From Salsuginibacillus halophilus (GTDB lineage: Bacteria; Bacillota; Bacilli; Bacillales; Marinococcaceae): DNA of 64,000 nt. Under the pieces are notes generated by a model that did not search any database, had not been told where the DNA came from, and saw only the letters and a list, made by a program, of their open reading frames with translations. The stretch covers positions 62,001 through 126,000 of the forward strand of contig NZ_PYAV01000001.1 in the NCBI RefSeq assembly GCF_003014715.1, written 5' to 3'. Made by a program: the position numbers and the translations under genes. The number at the start of each line of letters is the position of its first letter. Position 1 is the first letter of the stretch. Positions 1-9,193 of the stretch are shown piece by piece.

Positions 1-312
1 TTATTAAAAATGAAGCCGATCTTGTCATTAACGAATGAAGGTGAAGTTTATGCTGCCGATAAAGTACGCGGTAAGAAAAAAGCGCTCCTTCGTATGAATG
101 ATTTGTTAGCTGATGAATTTAAGTCAAAGCCAGTTCAAGTGAGTGTTTGTATCGCAGGCCCTCATGAATCGTCTGAAGAAGTTCTTGATATGCTCAAAGG
201 TACATTTGACGTGCAGCAAGTGTTTGAATCAAGTATCGGTCCAGTCATCGGCGCTCACGTAGGCCCGGGGACAATTGCTGTTGCAGTAGCACCGATGTAC
301 AATGATGCCTGA
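1..312 (+). CDS. DegV family protein, C-terminal part
   Basis: This is the last 103 codons of a gene that begins before the window; the frame is open from base 1. The segment LLKMKPILSLTNEGEVYAAD followed by VRGKKKAL is typical of the C-terminal domain of DegV-family fatty-acid-binding proteins, where the KPIL block lines the lipid-binding cleft. The ending, with SSIGPVIGAHVGPGTIAVAV, matches the conserved HxGPG loop of the family. DegV proteins (FakB in other Firmicutes) carry fatty acids for phosphorylation by FakA; which member this is cannot be told from a fragment. It sits just before sdaAB, as DegV genes do in several Bacillaceae, and is closed by a terminator. Confidence 0.8.
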   Translation, partial: LLKMKPILSLTNEGEVYAADKVRGKKKALLRMNDLLADEFKSKPVQVSVCIAGPHESSEEVLDMLKGTFDVQQVFESSIGPVIGAHVGPGTIAVAVAPMYNDA

Positions 313-324
313 AAACAACCGAGT

Positions 325-379
325 CGGTCATTTGTTTTTCCGTGCCTGCGGAAGGTACGGCAGCAAATGGCCGTTTTTT
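325..379 (+). terminator. Rho-independent terminator after the DegV gene
   Basis: An outer stem CGGTCATTTG (325-334) pairs with CAAATGGCCG (364-373) with one G-U pair, an inner stem CCGTGCC/GGTACGG fills the loop, and TTTTTT follows directly. It separates the DegV gene from sdaAB. Confidence 0.75.
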
Positions 380-436
380 AAAATCAAGCTGTTAAATTAT
401 GAAAGCGCTATCTTAATGAGGTAGGAGGAAGAATGA

Positions 437-1099
437 ATGAAGTATCGCAGCGTATTTGATATTATAGGACCGGTCATGATTGGTCCGTCGAGTTCTCATA
501 CTGCCGGTGCAGCCCGGATTGGAAGGCTTGCACGTTTGCTGTTTGGTGAGGCGCCAACAGAGGTGCAGATCCATTTGTACGGCTCGTTTGCAAAAACATA
601 CCGGGGGCACGGAACAGATGTTGCTTTGGCCGGCGGTCTGCTTGATTTTGATACATTTGATGAACGCCTGCCTGAATCCATTCAACTTGCTGAAGATCAA
701 GGAATTCAACTGCGCTGGTTTGAAGAGCATGCCGTTACGGATCACCCAAATACTGTCCGTCTCCGTCTGAAAAAAGGTGAACGCGAAATGGAGATTGTCG
801 GCATTTCCATCGGCGGAGGAAAAGTGGAAATTACGGAACTGAACGGCTTTGACCTGCGCTTGTCCGGTCATCATCCTGCAATTTTTATCGTGCATCAAGA
901 CCGGTACGGTGTCATTGCTGAAGTTTCTAATCAACTGGCAGAACGGGAAATGAACATTGGTCATATGGAAGTTTCACGCAGAGATAAAGGTGAAGAAGCT
1001 TTAATGGTGATTGAAGTTGACCAGCCGGTAGATGCGGCTGTATTAACAGATTTGGAGAAACTTGATCACGTGATTCAAGTCGCTAAAATTCAAGATTAA
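437..1099 (+). CDS. sdaAB: L-serine dehydratase, beta subunit
   Basis: Beta subunit (220 residues) of the two-subunit iron-sulfur L-serine dehydratase, which converts L-serine to pyruvate and ammonia in the cytoplasm. The N-terminal signature GPSSSHTAG is at residues 16-24, and an ACT domain fills the C-terminus (about 145-219, beginning HPAIFIVHQDRYGVIAEVSN), the usual architecture of the split Bacillus enzyme. The chosen ATG follows a strong GTAGGAGGAAG ribosome site. The alpha subunit gene starts 12 bases downstream and has its own AAGGAGG, so the two are co-translated. ACT domains in this family are thought to respond to serine; nothing in the upstream DNA shows specific regulation. Confidence 0.93.
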   Translation: MKYRSVFDIIGPVMIGPSSSHTAGAARIGRLARLLFGEAPTEVQIHLYGSFAKTYRGHGTDVALAGGLLDFDTFDERLPESIQLAEDQGIQLRWFEEHAVTDHPNTVRLRLKKGEREMEIVGISIGGGKVEITELNGFDLRLSGHHPAIFIVHQDRYGVIAEVSNQLAEREMNIGHMEVSRRDKGEEALMVIEVDQPVDAAVLTDLEKLDHVIQVAKIQD

Positions 1100-1111
1100 G
1101 GAGGGATCGCG

Positions 1112-1999
1112 GTGTTTAAAAATGCAGCTGAACTGATTGAGCGTGCAGTCATGAAAGAAGGATCCATTGCAGAGGTTATGATTCAACAAGAAATTCACGA
1201 AAAAGGAAAAACGCGTGACGAAGTATTGCAGACGATGGAAGAACGTCTCGATATTATGGAGCAGGCAGTAGACCGCGGCATTAACGAGGATGTTGAGTCA
1301 GTCTCAGGACTTACAGGAGGCGACGGCAAGCGGCTTGCAGCCTATGCCGCGAAACAAAACACATTATCCGGGCCCGTACTTCTCGATGCGGTAGCAAAAG
1401 CGATGGCGACAAATGAAGTAAATGCCGCGATGGGAACCATTTGTGCCACACCGACTGCCGGTTCTGCCGGCGTAGTTCCGGGTACATTATTTGCTGTGAA
1501 AGATCAGCTCAATCCAACGCGCGAAGATATGGTCAAGTTTTTGTTTACCTCTGGTGCATTCGGCATGGTTGTGGCCAATAATGCCTCCATCTCAGGTGCC
1601 GCTGGCGGGTGTCAGGCAGAAGTAGGGTCAGCCGCCGGAATGGCTGCTGCTGCAATCACAGAACTTGCCGGGGGGACACCGGAGCAGAGTGGTCATGCCA
1701 TGGCGATGACGCTCAAAAATATGCTCGGGCTCGTTTGTGACCCTGTCGCCGGGCTTGTGGAAGTGCCATGCGTAAAGCGAAACGCTGCCGGTGCTTCGAT
1801 TGCTTTAATGGCGGCGGACATGGCCCTTGCCGGCATTGAAAGCCGGATTCCGGTCGATGAAGTCATTACAGCAATGTATAAAATTGGGGAAAATATGTCG
1901 GATGACTTAAAAGAAACAGCCCGGGGAGGCCTAGCTGCAACACCAACCGGCCGCCGTCTCGAGACTGAAATTTTTAATATTTCCCTTGATCGCTCATGA
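1112..1999 (+). CDS. sdaAA: L-serine dehydratase, alpha subunit
   Basis: Alpha (catalytic) subunit of the [4Fe-4S] L-serine dehydratase, 295 residues. Cysteines of the kind that ligate the cluster are visible in GTICATPTAGSAG, in AAGGCQAEVGSAAG and in LVCDPVAGLVEVPC, all strongly conserved blocks of the family. The start is GTG at 1112, placed after AAGGAGG at 1098-1104. It forms a two-gene unit with sdaAB. Its stop overlaps the start of recG by four bases (ATGA), so recG is probably translated by coupling from this transcript, as in the sdaAB-sdaAA-recG order of B. subtilis. Confidence 0.94.
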   Translation: MFKNAAELIERAVMKEGSIAEVMIQQEIHEKGKTRDEVLQTMEERLDIMEQAVDRGINEDVESVSGLTGGDGKRLAAYAAKQNTLSGPVLLDAVAKAMATNEVNAAMGTICATPTAGSAGVVPGTLFAVKDQLNPTREDMVKFLFTSGAFGMVVANNASISGAAGGCQAEVGSAAGMAAAAITELAGGTPEQSGHAMAMTLKNMLGLVCDPVAGLVEVPCVKRNAAGASIALMAADMALAGIESRIPVDEVITAMYKIGENMSDDLKETARGGLAATPTGRRLETEIFNISLDRS

Positions 2000-4041
2000 A
2001 CGCTGAAAGTGCACCGCCGGTGACCGCTGTCAGTGGTGTTGGCGACAAATCAGCAGCACATTTGGCAAAGCTCGGTATTCAAACGGTATTTGATTTAATT
2101 AATCATGTACCGTTTCGTTATGAAGACTACGAGCCGCGCCGTGTTGAAGACTTAACCCATGATGAACGGGCTACCTTGATCGGCCGGGTGCAGTCTGAAC
2201 CATCGGTTAGGTATTTCGGCAAGAAAAAAACGCGCTTAACATTTCGGATCGAAACAGGCGGTGTACTCGTGACTGTTACCGTATTTAACCGTGCTTTTTT
2301 AAAGCGTCAAATTACGCAGGGGGCATTGGTTACAGTGAGCGGTAAGTTTGATAAACACCGGCTGCAGCTGACCGCCCAGCAGGTGTACAAGGGTGAGCCA
2401 TCGGAAAGCGGCAAACTTGCGCCGGTATATTCTGTCACAAGCGATATTAACATGACTCAATTGAAAAAGTGGATCCAGGAAGGGTTGAAAGCTTATGGAG
2501 AAGAAGTCCCTGAGCTGCTTCCTGCTCCGCTGTTGGAGAGATACCGGCTGCCAACCCGGGCTGAAGCTTTGTTTGAAATTCACCGCCCAAGTTCGCGTGA
2601 AGCGTTAAAGCACGCCCGCCGCCGCATCGTTTATGAAGAATTCTTTTTATTTCAGTTAAAGCTCTTAGCTTATAAGCAGTATCAACGCCGGGGGGAGGAT
2701 AAAACACCACTCGTCTTTGATCGTGATCAAGTTGACCAGTTTATGGCTTCTCTTCCATTTACGTTAACGAAAGCGCAGCACCGCGTGATTCAAGAAGTGC
2801 TGCAGGACATGAGCTCCGATTTGCGGATGAACCGGCTTTTGCAAGGAGATGTAGGCTCAGGTAAAACACTTGTAGCATTGATCGCTGTTTATGCTGCTGT
2901 AACTGCCGGCAAACAGGCGGCGCTTATGGTACCGACAGAAATTTTAGCTGAACAGCACGCTGAAGAAGCTGAAAAATGGCTCGCTTCATTTGGTGTGAAG
3001 TGTGCGCTGCTCACAGGCTCAATGACAGCAAAAGAAAAGCGGAAGCGTTACGAAGCACTTGAAGCTCATCAATTGGATTTAGTTATCGGAACCCATGCTT
3101 TAATTCAACCGGATGTTCCATTTCACGACTTAGGGTTGGTGATTACGGATGAACAGCACCGCTTTGGCGTTCGGCAACGCCGCGTATTGAAGGAAAAGGG
3201 CGCATCACCAGATGTGTTATTTATGACGGCGACCCCGATTCCGCGAACCATGTCGATTACGTCATTTGGCGATATGGACGTCTCATCCATTGATGAACTC
3301 CCTGCGGGACGAAAACCGATTGAAACGTATTGGGCAAAGCCTGATATGCTTGAACGAGTCGTCGGTTTCATGAAAAAAGAGCTTGCTGCTGGACGTCAGG
3401 CATATGTTATCTGTCCGTTAATTGAGGAATCAGAGCAGCTTGATGTACAAAACGCTGTTGATGTTCATCAAATGATGCAGGAGTTGTTACCGACACATCA
3501 GATCGGTTTAATGCACGGCCGGCTGCCGGCAGAAGAAAAAGAAGGTGTGATGGCTTCGTTCGCTGCAGGTGAAGCGCATGTGCTCGTTTCTACAACGGTC
3601 GTGGAAGTCGGCGTGAACGTGCCAAACGCGACAATGATGCTCATTTATGATGCGGACCGGTTTGGCCTGGCCCAGCTGCACCAACTGCGCGGCCGTGTCG
3701 GGCGCGGAGAGCACCAGTCCTATTGTATTCTCCTTGCCGAACCGTCGTCTGAAAATGGGCAAGAGCGGATGCGGATTATGACCGAAACGAATGATGGGTT
3801 TGTGCTTTCCGAACGTGACTTAGAGCTGCGGGGGCCCGGCGATTTTTTCGGTGATAAACAAAGCGGGCTTCCTGATTTTCAAATGGCGGATCCTGTCCAC
3901 GATAAACGAGCCCTTGAAACGGCACGGGCAGATGTTGCCGCACTTACGTCGTCTGAAGAATTCTGGTCCGCTGGAGCTTACCCGAAACTGTGGGCTTATT
4001 TAGAAGATGCAGGGGTGTTTCAAGAGGAAAAGCTCGATTAG
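1996..4041 (+). CDS. recG: ATP-dependent DNA helicase RecG
   Basis: Superfamily 2 double-stranded DNA translocase that remodels stalled replication forks and branched recombination intermediates. The 681-residue length is normal for the family. The N-terminal third is the wedge (OB-fold) domain; Walker A GDVGSGKT is at residues 284-291, the DEQH Walker B box at 385-388, motif III reads MTATPIPRT, and the C-terminal half has LRGRVGRG (motif VI) and the TRG region. The ATG overlaps the sdaAA stop (ATGA). The promoter of the next operon lies immediately after the recG stop. Confidence 0.96.
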   Translation: MNAESAPPVTAVSGVGDKSAAHLAKLGIQTVFDLINHVPFRYEDYEPRRVEDLTHDERATLIGRVQSEPSVRYFGKKKTRLTFRIETGGVLVTVTVFNRAFLKRQITQGALVTVSGKFDKHRLQLTAQQVYKGEPSESGKLAPVYSVTSDINMTQLKKWIQEGLKAYGEEVPELLPAPLLERYRLPTRAEALFEIHRPSSREALKHARRRIVYEEFFLFQLKLLAYKQYQRRGEDKTPLVFDRDQVDQFMASLPFTLTKAQHRVIQEVLQDMSSDLRMNRLLQGDVGSGKTLVALIAVYAAVTAGKQAALMVPTEILAEQHAEEAEKWLASFGVKCALLTGSMTAKEKRKRYEALEAHQLDLVIGTHALIQPDVPFHDLGLVITDEQHRFGVRQRRVLKEKGASPDVLFMTATPIPRTMSITSFGDMDVSSIDELPAGRKPIETYWAKPDMLERVVGFMKKELAAGRQAYVICPLIEESEQLDVQNAVDVHQMMQELLPTHQIGLMHGRLPAEEKEGVMASFAAGEAHVLVSTTVVEVGVNVPNATMMLIYDADRFGLAQLHQLRGRVGRGEHQSYCILLAEPSSENGQERMRIMTETNDGFVLSERDLELRGPGDFFGDKQSGLPDFQMADPVHDKRALETARADVAALTSSEEFWSAGAYPKLWAYLEDAGVFQEEKLD

Positions 4042-4044
4042 CTG

Positions 4045-4094
4045 TTGAAAGCAGCCGGGAACCATTATATACTACCATTAGTACCTAGTCATAA
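4045..4094 (+). promoter_or_regulatory. Sigma-A promoter and FapR operator of the fapR-plsX-fabD-fabG operon
   Basis: The -35 box TTGAAA (4045-4050) and -10 box TATACT (4068-4073) are 17 bases apart. Directly after the -10 is TTAGTACCTAGTCATAA (4078-4094), which matches the established FapR operator (core TTAGTACCTAGTCTTAA in B. subtilis) with one obvious change. The operator lies over the transcription start, so FapR binding would block its own operon, relieved by malonyl-CoA or malonyl-ACP. Confidence 0.85.
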
Positions 4095-4111
4095 AAGTGG
4101 GTGATCAACCG

Positions 4112-4708
4112 GTGGCGAAGCGTCCGAAAGCAGAACGGCAGCAAGAGCTGCAGGAAATGGTGGATAAAAACCCATTTACAACAGATGAGGCGTTGAGCGA
4201 AGCTTTTGAAGTGAGCGTGCAGACGATTCGGCTTGACCGGATGGCTTTAGGCATACCGGAACTGCGCGAACGCATCAAACATGTTGCCCGCCGGCGGTTT
4301 GATGAAGTGAAAGCACTCGGTGAAGATGAAGTTATTGGAGAAATTGTTGATTTAACGCTTGATCATACGGCGATTTCGGTTTTAGATATTCAAAAGGAAC
4401 ATGTTTTTTCTCGCACCGGCATTGCCCGCGGGCATCATTTATTTGCGCAGGCAAACTCGCTTGCTGTGGCGATTATTGATGAGGCGCTCGCACTTACTGC
4501 TTCGAGCGAAGTGCAGTTTATCCGTCAGGTGAAAGAAGGCGAGCGGGTTGTCGCAAAAGCGGTTGTAAAAGATCAAACGCCTGCCCGGACGGTTGTTGGT
4601 GTGGAGAGCTATGTAGGTTCGGACCATGTCTTCTCCGGAACTTTCCGGATGTACCGGACAGGGGAAGAACTTGAAGGGGGCAAAACAGCAAATGAAACTA
4701 GCAATTGA
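4112..4708 (+). CDS. fapR: Fatty acid and phospholipid biosynthesis repressor FapR
   Basis: Transcription factor that represses fatty acid and phospholipid synthesis genes and is released by malonyl-CoA/malonyl-ACP. A DeoR-type helix-turn-helix is at the N-terminus ([20 protein letters not shown]), followed by the hot-dog effector domain with the conserved block [19 protein letters not shown] prefer the GTG at 4112 (198 residues) because GGTGATC at 4099-4105, a perfect anti-Shine-Dalgarno match, is well spaced for it; an upstream GTG at 4097 would put that site inside the gene. It is the first gene of the fap-regulated operon and carries a FapR box at its own promoter. The end overlaps plsX by 17 bases. 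Confidence 0.93.
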   Translation: MAKRPKAERQQELQEMVDKNPFTTDEALSEAFEVSVQTIRLDRMALGIPELRERIKHVARRRFDEVKALGEDEVIGEIVDLTLDHTAISVLDIQKEHVFSRTGIARGHHLFAQANSLAVAIIDEALALTASSEVQFIRQVKEGERVVAKAVVKDQTPARTVVGVESYVGSDHVFSGTFRMYRTGEELEGGKTANETSN

Positions 4709-5696
4709 TGTTATGGGCGGCGATAACGCACCGAAAGCGCAAATTGCCGGAGCTATTGCAGCTGTAAAAACATTCGAAGACCTTGAAGTGCTGCTTGTCG
4801 GAAAAGAAGAAATGATTCGTGAACATATGAGTGATCAGCCGCGGATCACAATCATTCACGCTGAAGAAACGATCGAAGGCGACGACAACCCGACGCGGGC
4901 TGTTCGGCGTAAAAAAGACGCTTCGCTCGTTGTCGCCATGCGTTTAGTACGTGAAGGTGAGGCAGATGCGTGCGTATCAGCAGGCAATACTGGTGCACTG
5001 ATGACAGCAGGTCTGCTCCATATCGGCCGGCTTGACGGGATTGACCGTCCGGCACTTGCACCAATGCTTCCGACCGTTGATGGACAAGGCTTTTTACTGC
5101 TTGATGTCGGGGCAAACGTTGATGCAAAAGCCGAGCATTTAGCCCAGTATGCCCGTATGGGACGCGTTTATATGGAAAAAGTGCAAAAACGAGAAGCGCC
5201 ATCTGTCGGTCTTTTAAACGTCGGTAGTGAAACAGGAAAAGGAAACGAGTTAACAAAATCGGCTTATGAGCTGCTCGAGGGGCAGTCGCACAATTTCGCC
5301 GGCAATGTAGAAGCCCGCGAACTGCTTGAAGGGGCGGCAGATGTTGTTGTCGCTGACGGGTTCTCTGGGAATCTCGTTTTGAAATCAATTGAAGGCACAG
5401 CCGGCGCACTTTTTTCGATTTTAAAGCAGGAACTGACGTCTTCAGTGAAAAATAAGCTGGCTGCCGGGGTGTTGAAGCCGAGCTTTCAAACGATCCGCGA
5501 TCAAATGAACTATGCCCAGTACGGGGGTGCAGGTTTGTTCGGTTTACAGGCCCCGGTTGTGAAAGCCCACGGTTCCTCGGATCATACCGCGGTTTATCAC
5601 GCGCTTCGCCAAGCACGTGAAATGGTGCTTGAAGATGTGTGCGGGGTGCTCAAGCGTGAAATTGAAAATGATGAATTGAAGGAGACAGATGCGTAA
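4692..5696 (+). CDS. plsX: Phosphate acyltransferase PlsX
   Basis: PlsX converts acyl-ACP and phosphate to acyl-phosphate, the donor used by PlsY in the first step of phospholipid synthesis; it is a peripheral membrane enzyme. The 334-residue protein opens with the family hallmark [15 protein letters not shown] and contains [13 protein letters not shown] and [13 protein letters not shown]. An ATG 66 bases upstream is in frame but would add residues unlike the family, so 4692 is chosen; GGGGG at 4676-4680 can serve as ribosome site. The gene overlaps the end of fapR, and its stop overlaps the start of fabD (TAATG), indicating tight translational coupling. Confidence 0.94.
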   Translation: MKLAIDVMGGDNAPKAQIAGAIAAVKTFEDLEVLLVGKEEMIREHMSDQPRITIIHAEETIEGDDNPTRAVRRKKDASLVVAMRLVREGEADACVSAGNTGALMTAGLLHIGRLDGIDRPALAPMLPTVDGQGFLLLDVGANVDAKAEHLAQYARMGRVYMEKVQKREAPSVGLLNVGSETGKGNELTKSAYELLEGQSHNFAGNVEARELLEGAADVVVADGFSGNLVLKSIEGTAGALFSILKQELTSSVKNKLAAGVLKPSFQTIRDQMNYAQYGGAGLFGLQAPVVKAHGSSDHTAVYHALRQAREMVLEDVCGVLKREIENDELKETDA

Positions 5697-6643
5697 TGGG
5701 GAAGCTTGCGTTTTTATTTCCAGGGCAAGGCTCACAAGCGGTCGGCATGGCCCAGGAGCTGATGCAAAACCGTCAAGAAGCAGCAGACATTGGCAAAGCC
5801 GCAGATGAAGCGGTCGGCTACAACTTAACGCATCTTATGGCTGAAGGTCCTGAAGATACATTGACGAAAACGGAAAATGCACAGCCTGCACTTGTTACAG
5901 CCTCGTGTGCATTCCTGCCAGCCATTGAAGCTGCCGGCATCCGGCCGGATTTCACAGCCGGTCACAGCCTTGGAGAGTATGCTGCACTCGTTGCAGCCGG
6001 TGTGTTATCGTTTGCTGAAGCTGTAGAAGCTGTGCATGCCCGCGGTCGTTTAATGGAAGAAGCGGTACCGGCAGGCGAAGGAACGATGGCCGCAGTTATG
6101 GGCATGGCTCGTGAAGATTTAGAAACTGTCCTTGAAGCTGTCCAGGCTGAAGGAGAGGCTGTAGAAGCAGCGAATATGAATGCACCGGGTCAAATCGTTA
6201 TTTCCGGATCAGCAAGCGGCGTTGCACGCGCCGGCGAGAAGCTGAAAGAAGAAGGGGCTAAGCGGGTCGTACCGTTAAATGTAAGCGGACCGTTTCATTC
6301 TTCGTTAATGCAGCCGGCAGCAGATGGTTTAACGGAGGTACTTGATGGTTTAAGTTTCACGGATGCCCAGATTCCTGTCGTTCAAAACGTCAATGCAAAG
6401 CCGACCACAGATGCACAAGCCTTAAAGGACGGACTTGTATCGCAGGTGACATCCCCGGTTTTGTGGGAAGATACCGTTCGCACACTTCTTGATGAAGGCG
6501 TGGACACATTTGTCGAGATCGGCAGCAAAAATGTACTCTCGAGCCTCGTCCGCAAGATTCAGCGTAAAGATATTACAGTACTTGCGGTTGAAGATGAAGC
6601 ATCACTTGAACAACTACTTAACCTTGAAAGGGGCGACGGCTAA
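5696..6643 (+). CDS. fabD: Malonyl-CoA:ACP transacylase
   Basis: Transfers the malonyl group from CoA to acyl carrier protein, supplying the extender for fatty acid elongation. The 315-residue protein starts with [14 protein letters not shown] (oxyanion-hole loop) and has the nucleophile elbow GHSLGEY with Ser91; the partner histidine lies in [10 protein letters not shown]. Start and stop are both one-base overlaps with neighbours (TAATG with plsX, TAATG with fabG), so plsX, fabD and fabG form one translation-coupled cluster under FapR. Confidence 0.95.
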   Translation: MGKLAFLFPGQGSQAVGMAQELMQNRQEAADIGKAADEAVGYNLTHLMAEGPEDTLTKTENAQPALVTASCAFLPAIEAAGIRPDFTAGHSLGEYAALVAAGVLSFAEAVEAVHARGRLMEEAVPAGEGTMAAVMGMAREDLETVLEAVQAEGEAVEAANMNAPGQIVISGSASGVARAGEKLKEEGAKRVVPLNVSGPFHSSLMQPAADGLTEVLDGLSFTDAQIPVVQNVNAKPTTDAQALKDGLVSQVTSPVLWEDTVRTLLDEGVDTFVEIGSKNVLSSLVRKIQRKDITVLAVEDEASLEQLLNLERGDG

Positions 6644-7383
6644 TGCTTTCTGGAAAAAACGCACTCGTTACAGGCGCTTCACGCGGGATCGGCCGAGCAA
6701 TCGCAGTTGAACTTGCAAAATCCGGTGCCAATGTTGTCATTAATTTTGCAGGCAGCCGCGATAAAGCAGAAGAAACGAAAGCAGCTTGTGAAGCAGAAGG
6801 CGCAGAAACACTGCTTGTGCAGGCGGATGTAGCAAAAGAGGAAGAAGTGAAACGGCTTTTTAAAGAAGCAGCTGAAGCATTCGGCACACTTGATATCGTC
6901 GTCAATAATGCCGGCATTACCCGTGATAACCTTGTTATGCGTATGAAAGAGGAAGACTGGGATGCTGTGATGGATACGAACTTAAAAGGCACGTTTAACG
7001 TTGCGAAAACGGCGGCTCGTCCAATGATGAAAAACCGCGGCGGTACGATCATTAATATTGCTTCAGTCGTAGGGGTGCTTGGCAATGCCGGACAAGCGAA
7101 TTACGTCGCTGCAAAATCCGGCGTCATTGGTTTAACGAAGTCGCTTGCCCGCGAGTTTGCCCCGCGAGGCATCAGGGTAAATGCAGTAGCACCTGGTTTC
7201 ATCGCTACAGATATGACCGATGAGCTCGGTGAAGATGTAAAAGAAGAGCTGCTGAAACAAATTCCACTTGCAGAGCTCGGAGCTCCAGAACAAGTGGCTC
7301 GTACCGTACGGTTTCTCGCTTCAGAAGACAGCAGCTACATGACCGGTCAAACCCTTCATGTCGACGGCGGGATGGCGATGTAG
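6643..7383 (+). CDS. fabG: 3-oxoacyl-ACP reductase FabG
   Basis: NADPH-dependent reductase of the short-chain dehydrogenase family that reduces 3-oxoacyl-ACP in fatty acid elongation. The 246-residue protein shows the Rossmann motif TGASRGIG (residues 10-17), NNAG at 88-91, and the catalytic residues Ser141, Tyr154 and Lys158 (YVAAK). The C-terminal [12 protein letters not shown] is typical. The stop is followed by about 90 bases containing a separate promoter for acpP, so acpP can be made beyond the level of the fap operon. Confidence 0.96.
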   Translation: MLSGKNALVTGASRGIGRAIAVELAKSGANVVINFAGSRDKAEETKAACEAEGAETLLVQADVAKEEEVKRLFKEAAEAFGTLDIVVNNAGITRDNLVMRMKEEDWDAVMDTNLKGTFNVAKTAARPMMKNRGGTIINIASVVGVLGNAGQANYVAAKSGVIGLTKSLAREFAPRGIRVNAVAPGFIATDMTDELGEDVKEELLKQIPLAELGAPEQVARTVRFLASEDSSYMTGQTLHVDGGMAM

Positions 7384-7395
7384 GAAAGAAAGCTC

Positions 7396-7424
7396 TGGCA
7401 TTCTTTTGCGGTTTATCCTATAAT
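7396..7424 (+). promoter_or_regulatory. Candidate sigma-A promoter of acpP
   Basis: A perfect -10 box TATAAT (7419-7424) follows a weak -35 TGGCAT (7396-7401) at 17 bases. It lies between fabG and acpP and would give acpP its own, higher expression. Confidence 0.55.
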
Positions 7425-7471
7425 AGCCGTAGTTTATGGGAATGATTAGTTTTAGAGGAGGTGAACTAAAA

Positions 7472-7708
7472 ATGGCAGATACACTTAATCGCATTAAAAA
7501 GATCGTAGTGGATCGTCTCGGTGTTGATGAAGAAGAAGTCAAGCCGGAAGCGACGTTTAAAGAGGACCTCGGTGCAGACTCACTAGACGTTGTTGAGCTT
7601 GTCATGGAGCTTGAAGATGAGTTTGATCTTGAAATTTCCGACGAAGAAGCTGAACAAATCACTACGGTTGCTGACGTTGTAAATTACATAGAAGGTCAGC
7701 AGTCTTAA
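7472..7708 (+). CDS. acpP: Acyl carrier protein
   Basis: Small acidic carrier (78 residues) that holds growing acyl chains on a phosphopantetheine arm. The attachment serine is Ser37 in [18 protein letters not shown]. The ATG at 7472 follows AGAGGAGGTGA at 7454-7464; an earlier in-frame ATG at 7436 would add 12 atypical residues and overlaps the putative transcript start. It comes after fabG and before rnc as in other Bacillaceae, has its own promoter, and is followed by a strong terminator. Confidence 0.97.
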   Translation: MADTLNRIKKIVVDRLGVDEEEVKPEATFKEDLGADSLDVVELVMELEDEFDLEISDEEAEQITTVADVVNYIEGQQS

Positions 7709-7717
7709 TGAATTGAA

Positions 7718-7752
7718 AAGCCCCGAGTCGTTTAAACGGCTTGGGGCTTCCT
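7718..7752 (+). terminator. Terminator after acpP
   Basis: AGCCCCGAGTCGTTT pairs with AAACGGCTTGGGGCT around a very tight loop, followed by a short pyrimidine tail TTCCT. It would separate the abundant acpP message from rnc, although the T tract is poor. Confidence 0.6.
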
Positions 7753-7780
7753 ATCATGGTCAAGAAAGGAGGCGTATGAA

Positions 7781-8533
7781 ATGAGTGAATCTCCACAGCT
7801 GCCGGTACAAGGAAGTGAGCGCAAAGTTTTTCAAACGTTGTTGAAAGAGCTAAACCTGCCGTATGGAAACGATGCGTTATTTATTCAAGCGTTTACGCAC
7901 TCATCTTATGTAAATGAACACCGGATGAATGATGTGTATGATAATGAACGTTTGGAGTTTTTAGGCGATGCGGTGCTTGAGATTGCGGTCTCGGAATATT
8001 TGTATTTACAGTTTCCTGAGATGAGTGAAGGGGAAATGACGAAGTTGCGTGCGGCTGTCGTGTGTGAACCTTCGCTTGCGGAAATGGCAGAGGAACTTGG
8101 GTTTGGCAGTTATGTGCTGCTCGGTAAAGGTGAAGAAATGACCGGCGGGCGTGATCGTCCGGCACTGCTTGCAGATGTGTTTGAGTCATTTGTAGGTGCC
8201 CTTTATTTAGATGGTGGTTTGGCCTCGGTATATGCGTTTATGAAAATGTCGGCTTATAAACGGATTGACCGTGGCGAGTTCACCCATCTATTAGATTTTA
8301 AAACGCAGCTGCAGGAATCGGTGCAGCGCGACGGACTAGGCAGCCTCTCGTATGCAATTGCAGACCAAAAAGGTCCGGCGCACAGCCGTGAGTTCGTTTC
8401 AGAAGTTTCGTTAAAAGGAGAGGTTGTCGGAACTGGCACCGGCCGCTCGAAAAAAGAAGCAGAGCAGGCAGCCGCCCAGGATGCGCTCGCAAAACTCGGC
8501 ATGAACGACTGGCGCTCATTTGAACAAAAGTAA
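7781..8533 (+). CDS. rnc: Ribonuclease III
   Basis: Double-strand-specific endoribonuclease that processes ribosomal RNA precursors and regulates mRNAs. The 250-residue protein has the signature [20 protein letters not shown], with the metal-binding acidic residues, and a C-terminal double-stranded RNA-binding domain (about residues 165-240, ending [17 protein letters not shown]). The ATG follows AAGAAAGGAGGCG. In B. subtilis rnc, smc and ftsY are adjacent; here about 1.1 kb containing a repeat element and a reversed small gene separates rnc from smc. Confidence 0.95.
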   Translation: MSESPQLPVQGSERKVFQTLLKELNLPYGNDALFIQAFTHSSYVNEHRMNDVYDNERLEFLGDAVLEIAVSEYLYLQFPEMSEGEMTKLRAAVVCEPSLAEMAEELGFGSYVLLGKGEEMTGGRDRPALLADVFESFVGALYLDGGLASVYAFMKMSAYKRIDRGEFTHLLDFKTQLQESVQRDGLGSLSYAIADQKGPAHSREFVSEVSLKGEVVGTGTGRSKKEAEQAAAQDALAKLGMNDWRSFEQK

Positions 8534-8555
8534 GCCCTGCTTTTGCGAGGTTTAC
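8532..8555 (+). repeat. Decayed terminator-like flank left of repeat copy A
   Basis: The 24 bases right after the rnc stop match the 24-base terminator at 9159-9182 at 18 positions when aligned without gaps. The differences disrupt the stem here, so this copy is probably no longer a working terminator. I read the pair as a duplicated target flanking the repeat element; the alternative is chance similarity between two GC-rich hairpins. Confidence 0.45.
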
Positions 8556-9158
8556 ACGTTGAGACAAGCTTTCACGAATAATAATGAAAGCTGACGTCGC
8601 TTTTCAGCGGACAATAGCACCCGGAGGGCACAAGTGTGACATCGGTTTGATCTGCGCTCACGCTTGAAGTCACCTTGTCTGCTTAGCCCACGTCACGGCC
8701 TCAACTTCCTCGGCAGAAAGTCATTGCCTGCGGGATTTTCGGCTCGCGCTGTTTTTGGTGGCGTCGCAGCCGATGTTCGACAGCCTTGCTTAGTTTGAAG
8801 GTCATCAATTGTAAAGATCGTTGTGATGAAGCAATATCTACATGAATACAATTCATAACGATGCTTCATAAGCGTTGATCAAACGAACGACATCAATTGG
8901 ATATTATTTAACATCTTTAAATAACAAGTAACCGAAACAAAAGACGGCGACTCCCAGAGGATTAAGCGCAGGCTGAAGATCCACTTGTTCGAATGGTTTA
9001 TATTCGAACAAGTTAGCTGAAGCCAAGCCCTCGGGAAAGCGTCCGTCTGAAAGTGAAGGTTACGTTCATGGTTCGGTTTTTCCTCTTCATAGGACAGCCC
9101 GCGGCTCAGAGCAGTAAGCTGTGCGTGAATGATAGGTTTTTAACTTTGTCGACAGTCT
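8556..9158 (+). repeat. Structured non-coding repeat element, copy A
   Basis: About 600 bases without a credible gene. When the minus strand of 25354-25941 is aligned to this plus strand the two match over their whole length, with blocks of 20 or more identical bases, for example GCACCCGGAGGGCACAAGTG at 8617-8636 and GTTAGCTGAAGCCAAGCCCT from 9011. Between blocks the copies differ by substitutions and indels. A 31-base hairpin at 8983-9013 and several shorter helices are kept in both. The ends carry weak inverted repeats (GAGACAAGCTT near 8561 and AACTTTGTCGA near 9142). No transposase is encoded. The family is not recognised; it could be a MITE-like element or a large structured RNA. Confidence 0.8.
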
Positions 9159-9187
9159 GAGCCCCGCTTATGCGGGGCTCACTTTTG
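9159..9187 (+). terminator. Terminator at the right edge of repeat copy A
   Basis: GAGCCCCGC pairs with GCGGGGCTC around the loop TTAT, followed by ACTTTT. It can stop transcription coming from rnc and the repeat, and is the intact partner of the decayed flank at 8532-8555. Confidence 0.65.
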
Positions 9188-9193
9188 CATATT

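Noticed and set aside
4852-5616. Long minus-strand open frame opposite plsX
   Set aside because: It is a shadow of plsX codon use, with no ribosome site and no recognisable family.
8556-9158. Repeat as OLE RNA, RNase P RNA or a group II intron
   Set aside because: The size is close to OLE and the association with terminators recalls group IIC introns, but I see no recognisable RNase P core or intron domain V, no intron protein and no OLE partner gene. It is left unassigned.
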